This document shows, one piece after another, positions 45,927-54,416 of a stretch of 64,000 nucleotides of DNA. The DNA comes from Hormoscilla sp. GM7CHS1pb (lineage in GTDB: Bacteria; Cyanobacteriota; Cyanobacteriia; Cyanobacteriales; Desertifilaceae), in NCBI GenBank assembly GCA_014323675.1, contig JACONN010000006.1:992001-1056000 (forward strand). The letters run 5' to 3'. Made by a program: the position numbers and the translations under genes. Position 1 is the first letter of the stretch, and each line of letters opens with the position of its first letter. The notes below the pieces were generated by a model. That model was given only the letters and a program-made list of their open reading frames with translations. It had not been told where the DNA came from and ran no database searches.

Positions 45927-45968
45927 AATATCTGCTGGTAAGGCTTTCAGCTTTCACCAGCAGATATT
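45927..45968 (+). terminator. strong intrinsic terminator (12-bp stem plus T-run)
   Basis: AATATCTGCTGG and its complement CCAGCAGATATT with an 18-nt loop, followed directly by ATTTTTTCC. It ends the moaD-like transcript, or acts as an attenuator if transcription starts upstream of thrC. Confidence 0.8.
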
Positions 45969-46012
45969 ATTTTTTCCTTAAATTTAATTCTGACCAAAAA
46001 AGTCGGGTATGG

Positions 46013-46041
46013 TTGCAGGGTATTTTTCCCCGTGCTACGAT
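46013..46041 (+). promoter_or_regulatory. candidate promoter for thrC
   Basis: -35 TTGCAG (46013-46018), a 17-nt spacer, -10 TACGAT (46036-46041), giving a leader of about 30 nt. AAGGA lies about 13 nt before the ATG. Confidence 0.5.
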
Positions 46042-46077
46042 TTCAACATCAATCGCAATCAAGGAAATTAACCAGTC

Positions 46078-47388
46078 ATGACAGTAGCAACCTCCACCCC
46101 CATATTCGGCACAACCACCGGCTTTAGCACCACCCTGAAATGTAAAGAATGTGGTGAAGAGTACCCGCTGGAAGCAAAGCACATCTGCGAAGATGTCTGC
46201 TTTGGCCCCTTGGAAGTAAAGTATGACTATGACAAACTGCGCCTCTCCGTCAGCCGCGCTACCATAGAAGCCGGTCCTAACTCGATTTGGCGCTATCGTC
46301 CCTTCTTACCTGTGGCCACGAATAATCCTATAGATGTAGGCACCGGTATGACCCCCCTAGTAAAATCTCGCCGGTTGGCGCGGCGTCTGGGACTAAAGAA
46401 TCTCTATATAAAGAATGATGCAGTCAACATGCCCACTCTCAGCTTCAAGGATAGAGTGGTGTCAGTGGCATTAACTCGGGCCCGAGAGTTGGGTTTCTCC
46501 ACAGTGTCTTGCGCGAGTACCGGAAACTTGGCCAATTCAACCGCTGCGATCGCGGCCCATGCCAGTCTGGACTGCTGCGTGTTCATCCCCGCCGACTTGG
46601 AAGCGGGTAAAGTCCTGGGCACCTTGATTTACAATCCCACGGTGATGGCAGTTAAGGGCAACTACGATCAAGTGAACCGCCTCTGCTGCGAAGTGGGCAA
46701 TACCTATGGATGGGGGTTTGTCAATATTAATCTCCGCCCTTACTACTCGGAAGGTTCCAAAACTCTGGGCTTTGAAGTGGCAGAACAGCTAGGATGGCAG
46801 TTACCCGACCATATTGTCGCCCCTCTGGCCTCCGGTTCCCTGTACGGTAAAATATATAAAGGCTTCCAAGAATTTGTCAAGGTGGGATTGGTTGACGACA
46901 AAGCTGTCCGCTTCAGCGGGGCCCAGGCAGAAGGCTGTTCCCCGATCGCCCAAGCATTCCGGGAAGGACGGGACTTCGTTTCCCCCGTTAAACCTAATAC
47001 CATTGCTAAGTCGATCGCCATTGGCAACCCTGCCGATGGCATCTACGCCTTAGAAATTGCCCGCAAGACAGGTGGTAACATTGAAGCAGTCACAGATCCA
47101 GAAATCATCGAAGGCATGAAGTTGCTAGCGGAAACGGAAGGCATCTTCACCGAAACCGCTGGGGGAACCACCATTGCCGTATTGAAGAAACTGGTAGAAG
47201 CTGGTAAAATTGACCCCGATGAAACGACAGTTGCCTACATCACCGGGAATGGCTTGAAAACCCAGGAAGCTGTCCAAGGTTACATCGGCGAACCCCTGAC
47301 TATTGAAGCGAAACTAGACGCTTTTGAACGGGCAATGGAACGGGCCCGCACCTTGGGTCGCCTAGAATGGCAACAAGTATTGGTATAG
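46078..47388 (+). CDS. thrC: threonine synthase
   Basis: 436 residues. A zinc-ribbon-like N-terminus (LKCKECGEEYPLEAKHICED) precedes the PLP fold, with the catalytic lysine in PTLSFKDRVVS and the phosphate loop CASTGNLANSTAA. It converts O-phosphohomoserine to threonine. Flanking MoaD-like genes on the same strand are unusual and may form a conserved cyanobacterial cluster. Promoter candidate at 46013; a terminator-like hairpin precedes it. Confidence 0.96.
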   Translation: MTVATSTPIFGTTTGFSTTLKCKECGEEYPLEAKHICEDVCFGPLEVKYDYDKLRLSVSRATIEAGPNSIWRYRPFLPVATNNPIDVGTGMTPLVKSRRLARRLGLKNLYIKNDAVNMPTLSFKDRVVSVALTRARELGFSTVSCASTGNLANSTAAIAAHASLDCCVFIPADLEAGKVLGTLIYNPTVMAVKGNYDQVNRLCCEVGNTYGWGFVNINLRPYYSEGSKTLGFEVAEQLGWQLPDHIVAPLASGSLYGKIYKGFQEFVKVGLVDDKAVRFSGAQAEGCSPIAQAFREGRDFVSPVKPNTIAKSIAIGNPADGIYALEIARKTGGNIEAVTDPEIIEGMKLLAETEGIFTETAGGTTIAVLKKLVEAGKIDPDETTVAYITGNGLKTQEAVQGYIGEPLTIEAKLDAFERAMERARTLGRLEWQQVLV

Positions 47389-47543
47389 TGTCAGATACCC
47401 ACGAATGGCAAGTAGGGTGGGCATCGCCCACCATTGCGAGATTAGCATCGCCCACCATTACCAAGTTACGGTTATGCGATCGATGGTAGGCAGTACAGCA
47501 GCAATAACATTTTGTCAAGGTTGGCTACAAATTTTAAGCATTA

Positions 47544-47615
47544 TCCTATTAGTCGGTTTTAACCGACTTAAGCTATTAGCAGGGGGTTTGAACCCCTGCG
47601 GGCTGACAGCGTAGC
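47544..47615. repeat. two-hairpin interspersed repeat, copy 2 (inverted)
   Basis: AGTCGGTTTTAACCGACT stem, then GGGGGTTTGAACCCCT and GCGGGCTGACAGCG. An inverted match to 37363-37430. It lies between thrC and the second moaD-like gene. Confidence 0.75.
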
Positions 47616-47674
47616 GAGGGAATTGCTTTTTGACAAATAGTATAAGATTAGAAAGACAAAGGAATCAGCGAAAA

Positions 47675-47950
47675 ATGACAGTAACAGTTTTAGTTCCCAC
47701 TCCCTTACAGAAGTTCACGGACAATCAAGCCACGCTAGAATGTACGGGCAGCAATATTGCTGAGTTGTTCGACTCTCTAGAAGAAAGTTGTCCTGGGATC
47801 AAAAAACGCTTGTGTGATGAAGAGGGACAACCGCGCCGCTTTTTGAACTTATACGTCAATAGCGAAGATATCCGGTTTTTAGAAGGAACCAAGACGCCTT
47901 TGAAGGATAAGGATGAAGTTAGTATTGTCCCAGCGGTGGCAGGTGGTTGA
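47675..47950 (+). CDS. MoaD/ThiS-like sulfur carrier, copy 2
   Basis: 91 residues from the ATG at 47675 (MTVTVLVPTPLQKFTDNQAT); an upstream ATG at 47630 lies in repeat DNA and is less likely. The ubiquitin-like fold ends in AVAGG, with the terminal Gly-Gly. It matches the type found next to threonine synthase in cyanobacteria. It is only moderately similar to copy 1 at 45531. The client pathway is not known to me; the proximity suggests sulfur or amino acid metabolism. Confidence 0.82.
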   Translation: MTVTVLVPTPLQKFTDNQATLECTGSNIAELFDSLEESCPGIKKRLCDEEGQPRRFLNLYVNSEDIRFLEGTKTPLKDKDEVSIVPAVAGG

Positions 47951-48058
47951 TATCCCGATCGGATTGAATAACCATAATTAACGGGCGGATACCCTGTAAC
48001 CCAGAAACCAGGTTTCTTCATCTCAAAGTGAGATGTCACCCAGAAACATCGCGCTCAA

Positions 48059-49120
48059 CTACACAACCTGCTTAGCCTGAAACTGGCTTAACTCACTTGG
48101 CGGGACAGCACCATGCTCTGTGATAATAGCCGTAATCAAGGCAGCAGGGGTAACATCAAAGGCCGGATTATAAAAATCCGTACCTGCTGGACAAAAGATA
48201 CTATCCCCAATTTTGTAAATTTCCGCTGGGTCCCGTTCTTCAATGGGAATTTGGCTGCCATCGGCTAAGTTAAAGTCAATGGTAGAAAGGGGCGCGGCGA
48301 CGTAAAAGGGGATATTATGAGCTTTGGCTGCTAAGGCGACACTGTAGGTGCCAATCTTATTAGCAGTATCCCCATTGGCCGCAATGCGATCGGCCCCCAC
48401 GATCGCGGCATCAACCAAGCCCTGTTGCATACAATGAGCCGCCATGCTATCAGTAATGACCGTAATGGGGATCCCCTCTTGAGTACATTCCCAAGCCGTC
48501 AGTCTCGCCCCTTGCAAACGGGGACGGGTTTCATCAGCATAAAGTCTTTTTAACCGTCCCTGACTCCATGCAGAACGCACCACACTCAAAGAAGTGCCAT
48601 AACCAGCAGTTGCCAAAGCACCAGCATTGCAGTGAGTGAGAATATTCAACTGAGTGGGTTCGGGGGGTAATACCTTCAGACCTTGGTTGCCAATGTCTTG
48701 ACAAGTTTGCAAGTCTTCGGTATTAATTTTTTTAGCCGTATCCAGGAGAGTCTCTTTAATTTCATCAACGGAACCAATGGTTTCATAGGCGGTCTTCAGC
48801 ATGCGGGAAATTGCCCAAAATAGATTCACCGCCGTCGGACGAGTTTGCCGCAACTCTTGGGAGACTGCTTCCAACTGACTCAAAAATTCGTCCCGATCGC
48901 TCGTTTGAATCTCCCGGGCACCGAGATACATGCCATAGGCAGCAGCGACGCCAATTGCCGGTGCGCCACGGACGATCATTGTTTTAATCGCCTCTGCCAT
49001 ATCTTCGTAGCGACTAATAGCCACCACGGCATAATCAGTGGGCAAGCGATTTTGGTCAATCAGTAAAACATGGTCCTGGTCCCAAATAACGGGATAGATC
49101 TGGGTGGAAGTCGATGTCAT
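48059..49120 (-). CDS. mtnA: methylthioribose-1-phosphate isomerase
   Basis: 353 residues. MtnA hallmarks: IVRGAPAIGVAAAYGMYLGA, THCNAGALATAGYGTSL (catalytic Cys), GADRIAANGDTANKIGTY (catalytic Asp), and a terminal NPAFDVTPAALITAIITEHG. It isomerises S-methyl-5-thioribose-1-phosphate in methionine salvage. It is a single gene converging on the second moaD-like gene. The frame is intact. Confidence 0.96.
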   Translation of the reverse strand: MTSTSTQIYPVIWDQDHVLLIDQNRLPTDYAVVAISRYEDMAEAIKTMIVRGAPAIGVAAAYGMYLGAREIQTSDRDEFLSQLEAVSQELRQTRPTAVNLFWAISRMLKTAYETIGSVDEIKETLLDTAKKINTEDLQTCQDIGNQGLKVLPPEPTQLNILTHCNAGALATAGYGTSLSVVRSAWSQGRLKRLYADETRPRLQGARLTAWECTQEGIPITVITDSMAAHCMQQGLVDAAIVGADRIAANGDTANKIGTYSVALAAKAHNIPFYVAAPLSTIDFNLADGSQIPIEERDPAEIYKIGDSIFCPAGTDFYNPAFDVTPAALITAIITEHGAVPPSELSQFQAKQVV

Positions 49121-49252
49121 TGTAAATAGCTCAAAGTAAGTTCCTAGTGCGGGTTCGTAGTCAGGACTTTAGTCCTTGCTTGGTGGGTTCGCAATCAAGA
49201 CTAAGGTAAAAGCAGCAGCTAAGTCAATACCTATTGCAGATATTTTCTACCA

Positions 49253-49350
49253 GCTTAAGCAATTCAAAATTAAAAATTCAGAATTCAAAATGGGGAAAGT
49301 ATTTGATAGCAAGGTAAAGAGCATTTGGATCCATGCAATTTAAATGCGCG
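49253..49350. repeat. 97-bp repeat, inverted copy of 43881-43977
   Basis: TTAAGCAATTCAAAATT, CAAAATGGGGAAAGTATTTG and GGATCCATGCAATTTAAATG all match the other copy in inverse order. It borders a sir2 remnant. Confidence 0.75.
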
Positions 49351-49353
49351 ACC

Positions 49354-49519
49354 CCTTAGCGGCTGCTGTGCCCGCTATCACAGTATAGCCTTTGAGGGAG
49401 TCGGATGCTGGTTCGGGGTCGATAAAATATTTTTCCGGGACATATTCAAAGAATGTTAATAGTCCTGCGGCGGGATAAACTTGTGCGCTCGGTGCCTACG
49501 CCAATAAATATATCTACTT
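49354..49519 (-). pseudogene. C-terminal remnant of a SIR2-type deacetylase gene
   Basis: The minus strand reads EVDIFIGVGT, then after a one-base frame shift SAQVYPAAGLLTFFEYVPEK and FIDPEPASDSLKGYTVIAGT. This is the end of the Rossmann domain of NAD-dependent sirtuins (GTSxxVYPAA). The N-terminal catalytic part is missing, and the end runs into the 49253 repeat. It is inactive. Full-length relatives remove acyl groups from lysine. Confidence 0.65.
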
Positions 49520-49549
49520 CTGGGCGATCGCATTCAATTGCTCGACTCT

Positions 49550-49744
49550 CATATCCACCGATTCCCCAAGTTACTAGCAGAATTGGGATTAGTAGAAAAG
49601 CAGCCATACAGCAATCATTCTCGTCGGATGAACTACCAACTCACAGAAAAAGGAGAAAGCCTCCGCCCGGTAATGAAGGTAATGATTGCCTGGGGATTGA
49701 AACATATTCCTGATACAAGAGTTCCTGCATCACAGGAATGATAA
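49550..49744 (+). pseudogene. C-terminal remnant of a HxlR-family regulator gene
   Basis: Reads LAELGLVEKQPYS, then RRMNYQLTEKGESLRPVMKV and MIAWGLKHIP, the second half of a HxlR winged helix. The N-terminal helices and recognition helix are missing; upstream DNA belongs to a sir2 remnant on the other strand. It cannot be a working repressor. Confidence 0.7.
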
Positions 49745-49772
49745 TTGAAAATTGAGCAATTGTTAATTGAAT

Positions 49773-50108
49773 TTAATTCACCGCAAATTCTGTATAGGGG
49801 CGAATTTCTGGAGGGTGAAAAGCAAGAACAATATCATGTTTAGGAATGCCAGCGGCCACCAAGTCTAAGGCAATGCCATCTTCAATGCCATCCCGGTGAA
49901 TCCAAATTTTCTCGTTGATAATTTCAATATGGACGAGGCACCCGTGAACTCGTTTATCATTTTGCCATCCCAGGGTGATTAACAGATAATTACTGCGGTC
50001 TTCACTGACAACAAAACGTCTTTCTAAGTCACCATAGGAGTAGGGAAGTTGATAATATTCATCAAGGACTCGATAAACAATTTCGCCGTATGTTTTTAAT
50101 GTATCCAT
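49773..50108 (-). CDS. xisI: XisI protein, copy A
   Basis: 111 residues, standard length: MDTLKTYGEIVYRVLDEYYQ, LITLGWQNDKRVHGCLVHIE, KIWIHRDGIEDGIALDLVAA and a final EIRPYTEFAVN. XisI was named as a factor controlling fdxN-element excision in heterocystous cyanobacteria; most copies lie in non-excising genomes and the real role is unclear. It overlaps xisH by 13 nt. A tandem second pair lies at 50661-51400. Confidence 0.93.
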   Translation of the reverse strand: MDTLKTYGEIVYRVLDEYYQLPYSYGDLERRFVVSEDRSNYLLITLGWQNDKRVHGCLVHIEIINEKIWIHRDGIEDGIALDLVAAGIPKHDIVLAFHPPEIRPYTEFAVN

Positions 50109-50512
50109 CGAACTACCTCCTGATTTGTCAAGTTAAATACTAGCAAGTATAGTTGATGCTTGGTCAAGACTAAATTGCCCAAGGGTTCTTCAAAAACTTC
50201 TTCAAACGCCTTGGTGGTGACGGCTAAGTATAAAGGTTGAACCATTTCCATTTTTTCTAGTATATCCCGGTATAACATGTATTGTCCCAAAGCATTGTGC
50301 AAGTCTTTTACTTGTGAAGGTCCTCTAAAGCTTTTGATTTCCACAGCAATTTTTTTGCCGCGCTTTTCAGCAGCCAGAAGTTTCTGGGCACCCAGATCGA
50401 CGAATAAGTCTTTCGATCCATACTGGAGAATAAGTGGATCGTCGGTAATGGTCCAGCCATCTTTGGTTAGGGCGGTTTTAACGATCTCGTGGTAGAGGTC
50501 TTTGGCAGGCAT
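50096..50512 (-). CDS. xisH: XisH protein, copy A
   Basis: 138 residues: MPAKDLYHEIVKTALTKDGW, LFVDLGAQKLLAAEKRGKKI, AVEIKSFRGPSQVKDLHNAL. The D (FVDLG) and ExK (EIK) look like a PD-(D/E)xK nuclease core; activity is not proven for this family. It is paired with xisI through a 13-nt overlap. A nearly identical arrangement follows at 50984, showing tandem duplication. Confidence 0.93.
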   Translation of the reverse strand: MPAKDLYHEIVKTALTKDGWTITDDPLILQYGSKDLFVDLGAQKLLAAEKRGKKIAVEIKSFRGPSQVKDLHNALGQYMLYRDILEKMEMVQPLYLAVTTKAFEEVFEEPLGNLVLTKHQLYLLVFNLTNQEVVRWIH

Positions 50513-50660
50513 AACACCAAGTAAGTAATTTTAGATCGGGGATACCTTCTGGGAGGATATCTCCCATTATAGCATTTGTAGCATACAGTTGACAAAATGG
50601 TGCTATATTAATTATCGTCCGATCGGGGCATTTCGCTGGTGGGCGGTGCCCACCCTACTT

Positions 50661-50996
50661 TTAACTCACCGCAAATTCTGTATAGGGGCGAATTTCTGGA
50701 GAATGGAAAGCGAGAACAATGTCATGTTTAGGAATACCTGCGGCCACCAATTCTAAGGCAATGCCATCTTCAAGGCCATCGCGATGAATCCAAATTTTCT
50801 CGTTGCTAATTTCAACATGGACGATACAAGCATGAACTTTTACATCCCTTTCCCATCCCAGAGTCATTAGCAAGTAATGATTTGCGTCTCTACTGACAAT
50901 AACATGGGATTTGAGATCGGCGTAACGATAGGGAATTTCTGCATATTCTGTTAATACGCTTTCTATCGTCTGGCGATATTTTGCTAGTTTATCCAT
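50661..50996 (-). CDS. xisI: XisI protein, copy B
   Basis: 111 residues, about 70 percent identical to copy A by eye, with the same end EIRPYTEFAV. MDKLAKYRQTIESVLTEYAE and LLMTLGWERDVKVHACIVHV are the family marks. It overlaps its own xisH by 13 nt. It is a tandem duplicate; the pairs have diverged more at their N-termini, so they may have separate partners. Confidence 0.93.
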   Translation of the reverse strand: MDKLAKYRQTIESVLTEYAEIPYRYADLKSHVIVSRDANHYLLMTLGWERDVKVHACIVHVEISNEKIWIHRDGLEDGIALELVAAGIPKHDIVLAFHSPEIRPYTEFAVS

Positions 50997-51400
50997 TGAA
51001 CAATTTCCTCCCGACCTGAGTCAAATATAAGCAAACGCAAATGGAATTTTCTAATCACAAGTGTTCCGATAGCTTCCGAGAATATCTGTTCATAGATAGC
51101 TTTACGAATAGCTAAGTATAACCGATCTTCGCTTTTTGATTCTTCTAAAATAGTTCTATAAAGAAGATACTGGCCCAGACATTGCTGTAAGTCATAAATT
51201 TGAGAATGGCCTCGAAAAGTTTTAATTTCAACGACTATTTGTCGTTCGCCATTCTGGGCAACAATTATTTTTTTAGCGCCGAGATCGACGAATAACTCCC
51301 TCAATCCCCATTTTAACTTGAAAGGATCGTCGGTAATGGTCCAGCCATCTTTAGTTAGGGCGGTTTTGACCGTCTCGTGGTAGATGTCTTTGGCAGGCAT
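50984..51400 (-). CDS. xisH: XisH protein, copy B
   Basis: 138 residues: MPAKDIYHETVKTALTKDGW, LFVDLGAKKIIVAQNGERQI, VVEIKTFRGHSQIYDLQQCL. The first 30 residues are almost identical to copy A; the last third differs more. It has the same PD-(D/E)xK-like residues (FVDLG, EIK). With the xisI at 50661 it forms a translationally coupled pair. Confidence 0.93.
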   Translation of the reverse strand: MPAKDIYHETVKTALTKDGWTITDDPFKLKWGLRELFVDLGAKKIIVAQNGERQIVVEIKTFRGHSQIYDLQQCLGQYLLYRTILEESKSEDRLYLAIRKAIYEQIFSEAIGTLVIRKFHLRLLIFDSGREEIVQWIN

Positions 51401-51466
51401 TGCGGGTTTTAATCTATTATAATTTAAGATGATAGATTTGACTATGCACTTCTACGCTAATTGGAG

Positions 51467-51543
51467 GCAGGAGCCTCCGAAGGCCGTTCCTGGGAACGAG
51501 AGGAATTGCCTAAAAGCCCGCGCAGGCGGGCTAAGTTCAAGAA
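51467..51543. repeat. GGAGGC/GTTCC and TAGCCC-type hairpins downstream of dxs
   Basis: GGAGGCAGGAGCCTCC, then GTTCCTGGGAAC, then AGCCCGCGCAGGCGGGCT. They lie between xisH and the 3' end of dxs and could terminate dxs. Confidence 0.55.
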
Positions 51544-51570
51544 TGTGCGATCGAGGGTGCGGAGATCGGG

Positions 51571-53480
51571 CTAGCTGCTAACAGCAGCCAGTTGCTTGCT
51601 AAAGAAAGCCGTCCGGACAATTTCGGCAATTTGAGGGGGTGTTAAACCCAAGTCGGCTTTTGATTGATCGGGTTGAGCATGATCGACTAAGATATCGGGT
51701 ACGCCCAGGCGCTTGATGGGCACAACCACATCCAGATCGAGCAACATTTCGGCCACGCCAGAACCAAAACCACCCATAACACAGCCTTCTTCTAAAGTCA
51801 CGACTCGTCCGATCTGCTGGGCTAAAGGTGCAATTAATTCTGCATCCAGAGGTTTAGCAAAGCGGGCATTAATTACAGTTGCTTGGATATTATGTTCGCT
51901 GAGAATTTCCGCCACTTGTAGGGCCGGATGGACCATAGAACCGTAAGCAACTAGCAAGACATCGTCACCCTGGCTGAGAATTTCGCCCTTACCAATAGGT
52001 AGGGGTTCCCAACCTTCCTCCATCAAGGGGACGCCGTACCCATTACCGCGAGGATAGCGCAGGGCAATGGGACCATCGGTGTAGTTGATGCCAGTCACCA
52101 CCATCCGTTGCAGTTCCCCTTCATCCTTGGGTGCCATCAGCACCATGTTGGGCAGACAGCGCAGATAGGCGATATCATACATGCCTTGATGGGTGGGACC
52201 GTCCGCACCGACAATTCCCGCCCGATCGAGGCAGAAGAAGACAGGCAGCTTTTGAATGCAGATATCGTGAACGATCTGGTCGTAGGCCCGTTGCAGGAAG
52301 GTAGAGTAGATAGCAGCAACCGGGCGCATCCCTTCACAGGCTAACCAGCAGCGAGGGTAACTGCATGTTGTTCGGCAATACCCACATCAATATATTGCTT
52401 GGGCAGTTTTTCCTGCAGTTTGGTTAAACCCGTTCCCGTTGCCATTGCTGCGGTAATCCCGACGATCTGGGGATTATTCTCTGCCAAGGTGATCAGGGTA
52501 TGGGCAAAGACCTTCGAGTAAGAGGGGGGTTTGGGTTTGCTAGAAGGAATGGCCTTGCCAGTGGCCAGGTTAAAGGGACTTTGGGCATGGTAACCGACTT
52601 GGTCTTTTTCCGCGATCGCATAGCCCTTGCCCTTGGTGGTGGACACGTGAACCAGAACTGGTCCGGGAATTTTATGGGCATGTTGGAAAGTAGCGATCAA
52701 ATCTTCCAGGTTGTGACCGTCTACCGGTCCCATATAGGTAAAGCCCAGTTCTTCAATCACGGCCCCTACCTTAGGCACCGCCAGACGTTTCATCCCTTCC
52801 TTGACCCGTTCCATTTCCGGAGTAAAGGTCTCGCCCAGGAAGGGCAGCTGCTTGAACTGTTCTCGCAGGTTATCCTTGAGGAACTGCACCGGATCTGACA
52901 GGCGCATTTTATTCAGATAGCGGGATATGGCCCCGACATTGGGGGAGATGGACATTTCATTGTCGTTGAGCACCACCAGCAGGTTAGTATGGGGCAAATG
53001 TCCGGCATGGTTAATGGCTTCCAAGGCCATGCCCCCCGTGAGGGCCCCATCCCCAATGACGGCCACCGTCTTGAAGTTGTCCCCTTTCAGGTCCCGGGCG
53101 ATCGCCATTCCCAAGGCAGCGGATATGCTAGTAGAAGCATGGCCTGCGCCAAAATGGTCGAACTTGCTTTCGCAGCGCTTGAGATAGCCAGCGATGCCAT
53201 CTTTTTGTCGTAAAGTACCGAAGCGGTTGTACCGTCCTGTTATCATCTTATGAGGATAAGCTTGGTGACCCACATCCCAAATCACCTTGTCGCGATCGAG
53301 GTCCAGGGTTTGGTAAAGGGCCAGGGTAAGTTCCACCACTCCCAACCCCGGACCCAGATGACCGCCACTGGTTGCCACGGTTTGCAGATGCTTTTCCCGA
53401 ATTTGCCGGGCAATTTGTTCCAGTTGATGAATTGACAGACCGTGCAATTGGTTGGGATGGGTCAGTTCGCTCAAATGCAT
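51571..53480 (-). CDS. dxs: 1-deoxy-D-xylulose-5-phosphate synthase, one frameshift
   Basis: First enzyme of the MEP isoprenoid pathway, thiamin-dependent. The first frame (52341-53480) has GHLGPGLGVVELTLALYQ, VIGDGALTGGMALEAINHAG and the TPP end LNDNEMSISPNVG, reaching IAEQHAVTLAAG. Then GGTTAGCC (52339-52346) is one T short; corrected it reads AAGLACEGMRPVAAIY and continues to 51571 with DRAGIVGADGPTHQGMYDIA. Total 636 residues, the normal size. dxs is normally essential and single-copy, so error in a short T-run is more likely than inactivation. Confidence 0.95.
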
Positions 53481-53530
53481 AGATAGATACCTTGCGCTCG
53501 TCTAAGAAGATTTTTCTTACCTTATTAACT

Positions 53531-53543
53531 GTAGGTTATAATG
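53531..53543 (+). promoter_or_regulatory. TATAAT -10 before the secreted Cys-patterned protein
   Basis: GTAGGTTATAATG: TATAAT at 53537-53542 overlaps the first possible ATG (53541), so that ATG cannot be the start if this promoter is used; the next at 53601 fits. The -35 (TTCTTA) is weak. Confidence 0.5.
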
Positions 53544-53600
53544 TCCACCTATAAATCCCTGTCGAAATTAAGAAAATCTAAGAAAATCTTCTCACCCACC

Positions 53601-54203
53601 ATGAAAGTTGTCAGGAGTAATTCAGCTATGAGTTTTCGCCCCGCTATGGCGATCGCCCTTTCGACGATTGCCAGTTCGATCGCCATGACCCTGCCAGTGC
53701 AACCAGCTGCCGCCACCACCCGAGATTATCGGTACTGCGCCTCTCAGCTGCAACAACTAGGTATTTCTGCTCAAGAGACAGCCGACGCCTGTTCGGCCAC
53801 ACTCAAACCAAGAGACTTAACCAAATGCGTCGTCAATATTGCTAGGAATACAGAGATCGCCGCTTTTGACGCCCTGATCGGATGCCGTCAGAGCCGCAGG
53901 CCAATAGAATTAGGCACCTGTATAGTTGATATTAGCACCAATACAGGGTCGGAATTTCCCCAAAATATTCTCGATAACTGCCGCCGATCGCTCTTACCCC
54001 TAAAATATTCTGAATGTGTGGTAGGTTTGAGTCTCCAGACATACCTGCCCAGCAACCAAGTGATGAATAATTGCCTTGATGGGCGCGATCGGCCCCGTGA
54101 TTTCTATCCCCTGTTGAGCACGCCACAGCCAGTAGCACCACCGCGTCGCACCCCAGGGGCACCTCCTCCCTTACCTCCAGTTCCAGGCACTCCTCAACCT
54201 TAG
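53601..54203 (+). CDS. exported Cys-patterned, Pro-rich protein
   Basis: 200 residues from ATG 53601 (MKVVRSNSAMSFRPAMAIAL). A signal peptide ends near QPAAA. The mature part has repeated motifs of a cyanobacterial type: YCASQLQQLGISAQETADAC, TKCVVNIARN, GTCIVDIS, SECVVGLSLQ, each with spaced cysteines that could form disulfides in the periplasm or lumen. The last 40 residues are Pro-rich (PPPLPPVPGTPQP). Function unknown. The frame is open to 53541, but a TATAAT covers that ATG. Confidence 0.75.
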   Translation: MKVVRSNSAMSFRPAMAIALSTIASSIAMTLPVQPAAATTRDYRYCASQLQQLGISAQETADACSATLKPRDLTKCVVNIARNTEIAAFDALIGCRQSRRPIELGTCIVDISTNTGSEFPQNILDNCRRSLLPLKYSECVVGLSLQTYLPSNQVMNNCLDGRDRPRDFYPLLSTPQPVAPPRRTPGAPPPLPPVPGTPQP

Positions 54204-54416
54204 CTCATTGTTAATGGTTAATGGTTCATTGTTTCATTGGAGTGCATCTCAATACACGGTGAAGCCTATGGCTGGCGCCACGCTGCGCGAACGGAGAGTA
54301 AATCTTTACCTTGAATATGTGAGTTACTCGCCCGCAGGCTTCACCCCCTTACTACCATATTTAATAAAGCGATCGCGGATGCGATCGCATTGCAGTAATA
54401 AGAGTAAAGAGAATCG

